64,000 nt of DNA from Aspidiotus rigidus (taxonomy: Eukaryota; Arthropoda; Insecta; Hemiptera; Diaspididae), in contig JAVHKY010000013.1 in assembly GCA_035079385.1 (NCBI GenBank), forward strand, positions 9,484,001 through 9,548,000, written 5' to 3'. Below, one piece after another: positions 1 through 10,160 of this stretch; the stretch's first letter is position 1; each line of letters begins with the position of its first letter. The notes under the pieces are model-generated. The model was not told where the DNA came from. It was given only the letters and a program-made list of their open reading frames with translations, and made no database searches. The translations under genes and the position numbers were made by a program.

Positions 1-2
1 TC

Positions 3-555
3 ATGTTGGAAAGGTTGGAGGAACGACGGAATCAGCGGTTGCTTATCGTGGGTCTGCGCAAGCAAGTTCCTCAATTTAAGCAGCAACAACAACAGCAGCG
101 GCAACGGCAGCAGAAAACAACATCGATCGCAGAAGAGGTATGCATAACAGTAAAGACAAAAAAGCGCCACTGCAGGTTCATCTCGGGCACGTATAGCGAA
201 GACCACAGCACCCAAAACCTATAGTCAGATCGCCTCGCAGCGTGCAACAGATAGAGCCAGAATGCAGGCAAGGGAAGCTGCGAAGCCATCCATCCTGGTA
301 CCCAGGAGAACGAAGCAGCTCTAGCTCCTCAAACAGCGGATGCCCCGTGGTCAGGCAGCTGAAAAGGATGAAGGGATGACGTACACTGATCTGATACGAG
401 AAGCTAGATCAAAGATCTCCCCAGACCACTCTCAATTCGAGTTCTCCGGACTACCAAAGGGTGAATGCCGGTCCGGAGGTGCGGTTTATAAGGGACAACC
501 GTACGCTGCCATTTTCAGAGGCGAAGTACGACAACAAATAAGCTTAATATATTAA
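3..555 (+). pseudogene. Possible LINE ORF1 (gag-like) remnant, Q-rich
   Basis: Two short open frames (3-224 and 340-555) may be pieces of a non-LTR retrotransposon ORF1. The first carries a basic, glutamine-rich run (CAG/CAA repeats near 78-115). The second contains TYTDLIREARSKIS, which resembles the short segment before the RNA-binding part of R1-type ORF1 proteins. No zinc knuckle is visible and the frame is broken between them. The piece is cut off by the window edge. The family match is by eye only, so the call is tentative. A host low-complexity exon is the alternative. Confidence 0.3.
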
Positions 556-3018
556 AGGGTTACGTCGAACATTTCACCCATCGCATTTTGTTAATGGCTG
601 TAAATATTTGATGGTCACGCGTTCGTGTGCCGTATTTTTCTCCCAAAGTATGGCAATTAAGTACTCGACAGACATCCCTCATTAGAGAGTTGGACGAGAT
701 AAAAACCATCGTCGAATAATTTCCCGTGGGGAAAAAAATCCGTAAAGATGAAAGGTCGCCTTTTCAAAAAAGGTACTTATTTGTTCGTTTTAAATATTCC
801 TGCACTTGCGGATAGAACGATTCCAACTCGTTCCCCGGTTGTTGAAAAAATTAAAACCATTAATAAACGTATATTTCCGTGATTTTTCCGCACCGATGAA
901 ACAGGAGGAAAAATACCTGAATTAGGAAGTTCTAGCACGTCAACTTACGTGGTCGCTCTCGTTGGTGTTTCTATTTATTTTCTCATTTTTACTTCCTCCT
1001 TGCTCTCTTCCTTCCAACGTACCACATTTTGTGGGTAAGGGAAAAAAAAGTAACAAAAACTCGTCTGAAAAGAAGCACGTATCGCGAGTAAAAATTCCTT
1101 ATACCTACATTCACGTTCGAGGAATATTAAACGTTCCCTTATCAAGCTCCAAATTGAGTACAGAACAGACGCTGGTGAAAAAAAAAAAAAACATAAAAAT
1201 AACGAAATGGGAAGAAGAAAAAGTGCAACAGCGTATTGTATGACAAAGTAAACGTTTCCGACGGTATTACACTTTGGTATAATGAAATTTTCTTTTTGAT
1301 ATTTCCTCTTTCCTTTAATCATAGGTACCTATTGACGAAAAACCCCCAAAAAAACTGTATAATACCTATTCCAGATGTGATGGTGATCACTTTCATTCCC
1401 AACTTCATAGAGGAACAGACAAGACCGAGTTACAAACTAACTTCACAAACACTTCAACAGAAGAATAGTCACCAACACTTTCCATCACAAGATGGACAGA
1501 AACCGCTCCTGATAGCCACAACAGATTTTTTCTTCGATTGGAAAAATGTTGATCGACGTTGAACCTGAAGATATTTGTTGGAAAGATCAGAGTCATGAAG
1601 TGTCACTCTGGATATTCTACTGGCTGCCATTCATAAATGGGAAGAGTTACTCCTTGAGGCCGGCGATCGGTCTGCCCTGCCTCTAGGCACCTCTGTGGGC
1701 CTCCCTACCTAAAGGTTGATTTATAGATACTTTCATTAAGAACAAACACAGAACCTGTCCCCTGTAGCAGCGACACGCTGGAGGAGATCTCCCCTGGGTA
1801 ATACTGCAACTATACCCAGTCCAAATATTCTGAAGCTGTTGATTTATCAACCTCTGTCCTGACAAGGACTAAGGAGTCAATTTCGCAGCAACATGCTACT
1901 ATTAAGGACACCGAAACGCGTACATTAAGTTTTATTAGACAAAGAATAATTTATGCGGTGAGGATTTTGAAAATTAATGGTCAAATTCGAGAAGAAAGTA
2001 TCATCAGTTCATAAAATATATTAATTTCTTATTGAAATTTCAGATGAATTTTTGATCAGAAGACGGTTTGGAGTCCAATGTGATTCGATCGAAAATGACT
2101 TATCATTTCTGATCAAGAGTCGTTTCACGTCGGGCTAACCTCGATCTGTCAATATGTTGTGATTATTCTGTTATCACATGGCTGTACTCTGTTTACCATC
2201 TAGCTGATATCATACCTATGTTACTGTTTAATATCTTGTCATCCATTCTTCCGTATTAGTCATTCGCATGTATCGTGTTCCTCACCCTTACCACACTTAT
2301 GAATCTCACCCTTTATATCTCAATTCACTCGAGCCGACTGGTTATTTTATTTTCTTTCAGGGTCCCTAGAATATCCTGGAAAATTCCCAGATTCAATAAA
2401 ACATCCCTAAAAATTTCGGAAGTCTATTATTGTAATACTCCCAGAGTCCACTGACTGTGAATTTCGTCTTCTTTTAAGACATTTTACAGGTCTCCGATAT
2501 TCACGCAAAACACTCTCAATTTATTTGAAGAAATTTCCTGATACGTATCAATTTGTAATATATAAGAGTAAAATTACAAGCTAATAAACAATCGTTCTGC
2601 CAGAGCCAAATAAATTGTGTTTCATATCTCACAATGGATGACGTCATTAATATCTTGTTTCTACGCCCGAATAGAGGGCTCCTTACGGGATTCGCTCAAA
2701 ACTAGAAAGTTTCTCAAGTCCCTGAAGTAGGTCAAAGCCTGCTGACTAGGTTTATACTCCCTCCACTTGTTCGTCTGCCCCGTCCGCCAGAATTTCTCAG
2801 CCTAGTAACATTTCCTCAGGACCGCACGTAGAAAAAGAAGAAGACAATTGATAAGATTAGGCCGAAAGAGGGGGGGAGGGTTGACCGAGGAAGAAGAAAA
2901 CGATTGTGTCAAACTACCTTGAAGATGCCAGGAGGTGGATGGAGGCAGGGATTCTAGCCTCATTTAGATACTCATTTATTTATATGTACAGATGGAGCCA
3001 CTTTGGTCCAAAGATTGA
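556..3018. other. Non-coding stretch, nothing recognised
   Basis: AT-rich DNA with frequent stops in all frames and only short ORFs of random character. I see no transposon motif, RNA gene or tandem array. One TGACGTCA palindrome lies at 2639-2646. Confidence 0.6.
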
Positions 3019-4257
3019 AGAAATTTCTACCCAATTCCATGCATCAGGACTCTCAATCGAAAATTAGAAAATTACAAGGTGTCACGGTAGTACTCTGAAA
3101 AATATGCTTGAACTTTTAAAATTGAAAACTGCATCAATGGATCCTGCTGATCTTGGAGTTGCCATTTTTATTGATGAGGTGCAAATTGAGAAATTGATGA
3201 ACTACAATAAAAATGAAAAGCAGTATCAAGGATATGTCACCCTTGGAGATAGTTGTGAGATTTCTACACATTTCTTAGTCGTCCTTGTTCGGGGCTTAAG
3301 GAAACCTCGGGAGCAAGTAATAGCCTGCGCTACGACAACTGCTAGCACAGGTAGTTCAAGCACATAAATATTAAATGTATGTGTATAATAATATGGATAA
3401 TTTTTCTTTCTTTTTTGTTTGATTTAATTATTTATTTATGAGATGTATATAATTCTTTCTTTATTCTGATTTTAATCTTTCTTTATTCTGATTTTAATGC
3501 CAGTTGCATAGCTGAATTCTTGCAAGAGTGCATAGACTGCCTACCTGAAAGTAACCTGAACGTCCTTTCTCTAACATCTGATTTGAGAAGTCAGAATCGA
3601 GCTTTGTGAACAGAATTAGGGGTTGATGCTCGACAGGGTAAACATAGTTTCACTTAATTACAAGGGAAGAAAAATTTTCATTGTTCCTGACGGATATCAC
3701 TTATTGAAAAATTATGGAATGCCCTGCCACACCGCTTAATATAATTGGCGGCAGAAATATGTACCTCAGCAGATTTGCTAACCAATGTAGTTGACGCGGA
3801 AACTATAATTATTGTGAAACTGTGGTAGGTTGAAATTGATGAAAAGAAAAAAAAAGAAATCAAAAATTGTTCTCTATATTTTCTTGATACAACACATACA
3901 AAACCAACAAGTGTTGAAAAAAATAATGTAGAAAGAGCCGTGAACTTTATTTCACACAGAACTGCTGCTGCATTAAATCTGGGAGTAACAGACAAAGTTC
4001 TTCCAAAAGAAGCCCTAACAACTGCTTGGTTTTTTGAACTTGTTTCAAGCAGAGTACGAAAAGTATGTATCACCAAAAGAAGCTAAATTAGGTATGCTGG
4101 AATTTGTTCAGCATATCATAGGAGAGGCAAGTATTGGTCAAAAGAAACAGTTGTGAAAACCATTGAATAAAAGATTCATATTGTTGAATTTATCTCTTCA
4201 AAAAATTACTAAAATATTATTTAATTTTGATGGATTTGACTTCATACTGCTTGCACA
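3019..4257 (+). pseudogene. P-element (THAP9-like) transposase pseudogene
   Basis: Several frame-shifted pieces line up in the order expected for a P-element transposase. At 3028 there is PIPCIRTLNRKLENYK, like the segment before the RNase H-like fold. At 3080-3367 a shifted frame gives an FIDEVQIEK catalytic-strand motif, GYVTLGD, and VLVRGLRKP. At 3495-3590 there is NLNVLSLTSDLRSQN, at 3674-3716 FIVPDGYHLLKNYG (the family's PD-x-x-HLLKN motif), and at 3888-4077 a stretch like the GTP-binding insertion domain. No THAP zinc finger or terminal inverted repeats were found. At least four frame changes plus stops (for example TGA in the LTSDLRSQN piece) mean it is dead. It is truncated at both ends, with a LINE fragment following directly. 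Confidence 0.78.
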
Positions 4258-4752
4258 ATGAAGTACAAATCGACTTGGAATCGACACAATCCCGTCGAAG
4301 AGCCAGGAAGTGCTGGCAACGTCATCGCACAACGGAAAATAAGCGAATCTTCAACTGTCTTTGCCACGACACAACGCGGGCCATTCAACAGTGGAAGAAC
4401 AATTCGTTCAAAACCTATTTATCCAACCTTACACCCAGTAATAAAGCAGGACACTCGTTACGGTCAGCAGCCAAACATATTCGACGGCCCACTCCTCCTT
4501 CCGTTCTTCTACGAGATCAGACAGGGCACTGGGTCAGAAGCAACATCGACAAGGCTGAATTATTTGCCTCTTACTTCGAAAATATTTTTCAACCTAACCA
4601 TATTACAACAAACGTAGTGTTACGTCATCCCTCTCCAATTCCAAGAGCAATCAAACACGCCTCGCCTAGAGAAGTTGCGGAGGTCATTGACAATCTAAAG
4701 TTCATAAAAGCGCCTGGGAATGACCGGATCTCGCCAATCATGTTACGGAATT
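4258..4752 (+). pseudogene. Jockey-clade LINE ORF2 fragment (linker and RT start)
   Basis: An open frame contains RRRARKCWQRHRTTENKR, a helical basic linker found between the endonuclease and reverse transcriptase of Jockey-clade LINEs. It is followed by KAELFASYFENIFQPN and then by KAPGNDRISPIMLRN, the RT fingers motif (KAPGxDxI). The frame stops at 4752, where sequence of another LINE begins, so this is a truncated scrap beside or under a later insertion. The catalytic RT motifs and the endonuclease are absent. It may belong to the same clade as the minus-strand endonuclease fragment at 26.6-27.4 kb, though they cover different parts of the protein. Confidence 0.7.
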
Positions 4753-4753
4753 A

Positions 4754-5754
4754 ACTGCTGGACAGAATTGGGAATTTTTAGCTGGTGCCCCAGGAAGAAA
4801 CCCCTTGGAGGACGATGAAAAATACAAAGCAAGGCAAAATACCGAAACGAGAAAAATTCTCACCAAACTAAAAGCCTTTCACAAAAAAGTTGAGGTCGCA
4901 AAATACACTCCCATGCCCCCAACATTAAGAGAGAGTCCAAAGGAAGCTAATCCCAAACCAACAGAATCGCAAAGAGGTGCACACGAATGCTCTAAATGAC
5001 AGCCTCAACTCTACACTTATAGAGGCAAACAAGCGCCCACACCATTCGAATAACGAAGACTCATCTAGCACTCGTTTAACTAAACAACCAAAAACGGGCA
5101 CAGCGCAGGATAAGCTGTATGCGGTAATGAAAGAAAGAGACAGTTTAAAAGAACAGCTCAAAAGCCTCCAAATATTGTACAGCGAACTTCTGGCAGAAAG
5201 CCAGTCACAGAGGCTGAGCATAAATAGCCTCCGTAGCCTCATTGAGACCCTACGCAAAGAACTGAAGGGCAAGGAAGTCACAAACCCTCTTGGTGACAAA
5301 GACCAAATAATAGCAACCCCACAAGAAGATGTAGAAGCACTAAGAGCTGAGAATGGAGTATTCCCCCCCCCCCCCGAGTAACAGCAGAGAGCAACGACCA
5401 CGGTTCAACGCTTCAGTCAGCTTCGAGGGTGAAGTCATTGCAGTACCCACCATGGAGGAAAACACAAACAAAGACACCAACCGAAGAAGCAAACAGAAAA
5501 CCAGACGCACTAAGGAGAGCCCCACTATAGATCAAGACACTCTTAATGATCGCCTAATGAGTGATCTATCCAAAATGGTTAAAAATCTTATAGATAATAA
5601 GCACTTGAACACTTCAAACAAGGGTGCTGCTAGATCTTACTCCAAAGCAGTAGCAAGTGGCCATAAACACAGAAGCAATAACAACACCATGCACACTTCA
5701 ATCACCCAAGCCATCAGCAATAATAATGTAGGACACGAATCAGGGTTAAGTTAG
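4754..5754 (+). pseudogene. LINE ORF1 (gag-like), frameshifted at a C run
   Basis: The frame is open from about 4754 to 4998, continues from 4977 in a second frame (134 residues), and changes again at a 13-C run near 5363-5376 into a third frame ending at 5754. The middle section is charged and heptad-like (KERDSLKEQLKSL, LRSLIETLRKELKGK) and should form a coiled coil, as in many LINE ORF1 proteins that trimerise. The last part is rich in Lys, Asn, Ser and Thr. No CCHC knuckle is visible, perhaps lost in the internal deletion. In an active element this protein would bind the RNA and help form the particle. Confidence 0.6.
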
Positions 5755-6713
5755 ATAAGAAAGAGCTAGCAATGTTTAAAATGGGCAGGGAGACCATTAC
5801 AAGTACCAGATCAATCAAATATCTCGGGGTTAAAATTGATGCCAAACTTACCTTTGATGACAATTTTAAATGCTTGATACATAAATCACTTAAAACGATA
5901 AACCTATTGAAGATAGTATGCCCTAATATTGAGGGATACTCAAACAGTGCTAGGAGAATTATGTACCGAACCACTGTGGGCGCTGTATGGAATTATGGAA
6001 GCATTACTTTTGTAGAAAGGCTCCAATTGAAAAAGAACAAGCTCAAGGCCAGGAGTATACATCGACATTTGCTCCTGGGATGTGCAAGGGCATACAAGGA
6101 CAGTGGATATCTCCCTTCGACAGCCATTGCCGCGTGGCCCTCCAATAGAACTTGAGATCCTTGAAAATACAATATTACGTGCCATAAAAATAAATTGGAG
6201 AATAAAAACCTTCCCATTAGGTGTAAATAAAATTTATAATAATAAAAACCATGAATACAATGAAATTAAGAGCAAAATAGAAGAACGGATTTTTGAACGC
6301 TGGGAGAAAGAGTGGAAGGAATACAGCCCCCAAAATTGGACAAGAAGACTTATATCCAGCATCAAAATTGCTCTTAAATCCCCCATAGAATGTAACTTTT
6401 ATCTAACTCAAGCACTCACTGGCCATGGCTGTTTCACGGAGTACGTAGCCAAAATTGGAAAAAAGAAGAATGGTTAACACCTTTATGCTCCACATGTAAT
6501 ATGCCTGGATCCCCACTACATGTCTTGAAGGAGTGTCCCAGATTTATGAACCATAGACCCACGAAGACATTGCAACCAATGGTTGCGGTATATGACCCAA
6601 ACTATCAAGAAATTATGGGATATCGAGAACAACCATCTCTCTTTCCAATGAATATTGTATCATTAATTGTCATGATCTGCTCTAACACCTTATCATGTAA
6701 TATTGCACCATAA
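5730..6713 (+). pseudogene. R1-like LINE ORF2, C-terminal part only
   Basis: Pieces in three frames show the C-terminal half of an R1-clade ORF2. SIKYLGVKIDAKLTFD (RT thumb) is near 5811, then LLGCARAYKDSGYLPS near 6075, FYLTQALTGHGCFTEYV near 6400, and a terminal zinc-finger remnant with HVLKECPRF near 6520. The palm motif (FADD) and the endonuclease are missing because the upstream half is deleted and joined to ORF1. Frameshifts occur near 6090-6160 and at 6475. The product cannot be functional. Confidence 0.75.
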
Positions 6714-7040
6714 ATTGTTCTACTATTTCCCTACTCCATAAATTAATGTACTATAATAGCTACACTATGTTTATATCTCATGAAATATTGTTACGTAAGC
6801 TATCACAACATGTGAATAGTCTCTCTCACCCTTTGGCCAGTGCATAAGCCTAACCGGCAGTCATAGGCCTGCTGAGTAGGGAGAGACTACTGAAAGTTAG
6901 TCATTGTTATATTGAACGTAAGCAATTGTAATGTATCGATGTTGAATATTATCTCAATAAACTTGCGCCCCACCTCCGTGTGACCCGATAATTTTTGGGC
7001 ACGAAGAGGAATGCCGCTTTGAAAAAAAAAAAAAAAAAAG

Positions 7041-9250
7041 TAAGTTGGTACGATTGAAATAAGTTCAAATTAACTTGAGCATAAAATTAAGAAGTTGGCA
7101 CAAGTGGCTCTCAGATCTGCAAGATCTGTTGTCGTTGATTGTTGAATTTTTAATCGACCATAAAAATACATTTAAACGATAAAGTAGAGCGGTGAGGGGA
7201 TAGAGGAGGAGGCACTACCTAACAGAAATATGCTCCAAATGTTGAAAATTAGTAACATCTACTTTGTGAAAGCGAGTTGAAGGACTCTCGACAGTTCAGT
7301 TCCGAAATTGTAAACGTGTGCATGATAACAAAGTCGATATTGTCTTCGCGTTTAGCCACTGATATTCCGTCAAAGTAGACGCTAATTTATCATTTTGATG
7401 ACAACTCGGTGTCATATGCCTCATAAAAATAAGCCCATACCATAACCCTCGACAGGCCTCCGTCGAAAGGCTCGTTTCGGCGAATATATCTCGCCAGCGA
7501 AATAAGAAGCACGTCTTCGGTGTATTAACATTTTATTGCTCTTCTTCATTAAAATAACCTACGTACGTATCTTTATGGTATTCGCGTGAGGAAATTCGCT
7601 CGATACCACACATTCGTGTATTATCGTAGTTTTCGTATCTTCGCACTTACGCCGTACATATAAGCCGAGGCGCAAGAAGCAAGAAGCGTGCTTAAATAAA
7701 ATGTCTGAGCGAATTTTATAAACGTACCCGTACAAAAAAAGACGTCTTCTCTAACGTCATCGTACAAGACTCGCGTGCAGTTTGATAAACGACATTTGAT
7801 TTCTGATTCGGTGATGGTTGTCGTTATTATACGCGATGATGTTCTCAGACTTTTCGCGATACGAAAATGATAACGACGACGAACATCGAAGCTGATTACC
7901 ATGCACGCAGAAAACTGTACACGCTAGTACGATATTCGCTAATCTCGTTTGATCTATTTGAATTTGAATATTTCACGTTGGCGTTGCTCGAAGCGTCTTT
8001 GTCTTCCTTGTTTTACCCTGTGGGAACCATACATGTATATGTATACTGTGTATACCGTACGTAACGCGAGAATAAATAAAACGGATTTGGGAAAAATTCG
8101 GAATTTCACGTCAAGTTATTTCTCGTTTTCTGATGCTGGAAATCAATATAATGAAATTTGGATATCGACGAGCGAATAATGGTATAAACGTTCGACCCTT
8201 TTGATTTTCTCGTAGAACAAAGGAGCACAAGAGAAGCTGTCGACGACCATTATTAAATAATACTGGTCAACGTCCGTTCGAATATTTTCCGTTTTTCGAA
8301 TACATCAGCACGGATCAGCGCAGAAAGTCTTTATTAACTCCGAGCTGATGTTTGTCCTGCTCTGCGAAGAGAGATATTATATAGTCGTACCAAAATTAGA
8401 ATTTCCATAGGTACTTCGTAACTCTATACCCATATCCAGTATAGCCTATATTATCAACTGAGTATGATATACGAGTACATACATACGTGCCATTCGTGGA
8501 GCCTAAGGAAAGGCTTATTCTGGCGACAGTTCGTCGTTGTTGAAAAATATAATAATGTAGGCTGTTTACTTCTCGGTTTCACGCGTCTCATGTTTCGAGT
8601 TTTCGTAATTTACGTGAGACATTATTTATTGCAGATCTCGCGAAGAAAGAGATACGTTAAGTAGGAGGACGTTTTCTCAAGGAATTTTCACGACGGCTAA
8701 TAGAAGCTCAAACTTTTACGACTTAATGACTATACACATAGTGGTATATTCTCTCTAATCATTCGAATAGGTATAGTTGGAGAAAAATGCAGTAACTTTA
8801 TTTATATTTTACGATGAAAAAAAAAAAAGGACACGAATAAATGGAAGGAAACAAGTTTACGACAACCTACGGCCTGCTTGAGTAATATTGGAGTCTATTA
8901 AAATCTCATCCTTCAATTTTTCCCGCAGTAAAGTGTTTATGAACAATTTTGAGGTCACAACCCGCGGTGATGGCGCCAGCTAGGGTTTTAAAGTCATCAT
9001 CAGGAGACTGGTCAAGCTAAAAATGAAATTGACGAGTGAAAACACAATCTTAAACTTGCACACTACCTACAATGATTTTGGATCTGAATAGTTGACCCAA
9101 TTTGGTCATGACAAGGTTTCAAAAGTTACGAAGGTAGACTGGTTGGCCGAACAGAATAAGACGAAACAACAAATTTGGGGAACAATGTAATGATTGAGGA
9201 GGGACGAAGATACAGAAGCACGTAACACCGAGTTGTCATCAAAATGATAA
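7041..9250. other. Non-coding stretch, nothing recognised
   Basis: No coding region, repeat array or RNA gene could be supported. The stretch around 7300-8700 is richer in CpG and TCGA-type words than its neighbours, but shows no ORF with domain-like composition. A 12-A run occurs near 8818. Confidence 0.55.
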
Positions 9251-9955
9251 ATTGAAAATTCCGCCATAGCGAAGCATTGCATTGAGGAGAACTATAGCTT
9301 CGATCACGTCAATTTCAAACTCATCCATAAAGCGACTAAAGACCGACTCCTTGGTTGCAACTATTGCCGAGTTTTCTCGATCAGGCGATTCTCTTCTCAA
9401 CGATACTCGGTTCACTTTCACCAACCCTTTCATCTCCCACATGTACAACTATACTCCGTCCGATGACTTTATTTCTCCTTGATCTTCTTTCTTTCCTCTT
9501 CCTCTTCCACTCCTTTTCTTTTCTTCTCTCGGCGCATGTATTTTCATGTGCCACTTAGTCGACGCGAACCCTGGTCGTGTTATAATTGATAAAAATTTTC
9601 TTTACATGATTGTAATTTTTCTTATACTTATAATGTATCGTAATTACGAGGAGACTCTCTTACTTATTTTCAAATATAAAAGGAGGAAAACTGCAAAATC
9701 TACTTGCGAAAACGAGGTACAAATAGCGGAGCTTGCCCTATCTTTAATACGGGGAAGACCGGGTACTACCCCGGAGGGTATAATCAACGACCTAGATTAT
9801 AGGGGAAAAGTAATTAAGAAGCTGTGACACAAAGAGTGCCAAGGACTAGCGGAAGAAACATGTCTAGAAGGAAAACCAACTTCAGGGAACGCTCAATAAT
9901 CTAAATGAACGTGAAAACGACCACAAATACCCCCTCCCCCTTTATGTAAGAGAGT
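9251..9955 (+). mobile_element. Penelope-like element 3' end, copy 1
   Basis: The copy starts inside the GIY-YIG endonuclease: ENSAIAKH at 9251, then YSFDHVNFKLIHKATKDRLL, the C-terminal half of that fold. It continues through about 550 bp of 3' UTR that is nearly identical to the second copy at 13.68-14.34 kb (shared CTCGTAATTACGAG palindrome, TACCCCGGAGGGTATAATCA block and a final CGACCACAAATACCCCC). The reverse transcriptase is absent, so the copy is 5' truncated. An inverted partial copy of the same region follows directly, giving a tail-to-tail arrangement. Confidence 0.7.
9546..9827 (+). CDS. Small ORF in Penelope 3' region, one predicted membrane helix
   Basis: A 93-residue ORF downstream of the GIY-YIG remnant. 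Residues about 19-32 (LYMIVIFLILIMYR) are hydrophobic enough for a membrane segment. A basic stretch (KYKRRKTAK) and an IAELALSLIRGRPGTTPEG segment follow. In the second copy at 14.0-14.2 kb much of the peptide is still readable (YEETLLLIFKYKRRRTAK) but is broken by an indel and a deletion. It may be a small ORF of the element, the start of another element, or chance. No family is recognised. Confidence 0.25.
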   Translation: MCHLVDANPGRVIIDKNFLYMIVIFLILIMYRNYEETLLLIFKYKRRKTAKSTCENEVQIAELALSLIRGRPGTTPEGIINDLDYRGKVIKKL

Positions 9956-10160
9956 CTCCTCGTAATTACGAGTCATTATAAATATAAGAAAAATTACAAT
10001 CAGTAACGAAAATTTTCAAAGAGAATCGCCTGACCAAGAAAGCTCTTCTAACCAGTTAAGGAGTCGACCTTTGGTCGCTTTATGGATGAGTTTGAAATTG
10101 ACGTGATCGAAGCTATGATTCTCTTCAATGCAATATTTTGCCATGCCGGAATTTTCCAGC
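9956..10160 (-). mobile_element. Inverted partial Penelope-like copy
   Basis: On the minus strand this matches the 9251-9660 region: the GIY-YIG tail (complement of ATGGATGAGTTTGAAATTGA) and part of the 3' UTR with the TAATTACGAG palindrome, with internal sequence deleted. It lies immediately after copy 1, so the two form an imperfect inverted repeat with arms of about 200 bp. Tail-to-tail and partial tandem arrangements are common in Penelope-like elements. Confidence 0.65.

Larger units (their letters stand above)
4753..7039 (+). mobile_element. Internally deleted R1-like LINE with poly(A) tail
   Basis: This non-LTR retrotransposon copy keeps most of ORF1 (4754-5754), loses the endonuclease and RT catalytic core, and resumes at the RT thumb and C-terminal region of ORF2 (about 5730-6713). 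A 3' UTR of about 300 bp follows and ends in 18 A residues (7022-7039). The 5' boundary abuts a Jockey-like fragment at 4752. The poly(A) tail and strand orientation agree with target-primed insertion. No clear target-site duplication was identified. Confidence 0.75.

Noticed and set aside
975..1322. Minus-strand ORF of 115 codons
   Set aside because: Composed of K/F-rich low-complexity codons from AT-rich DNA; no domain or signal.
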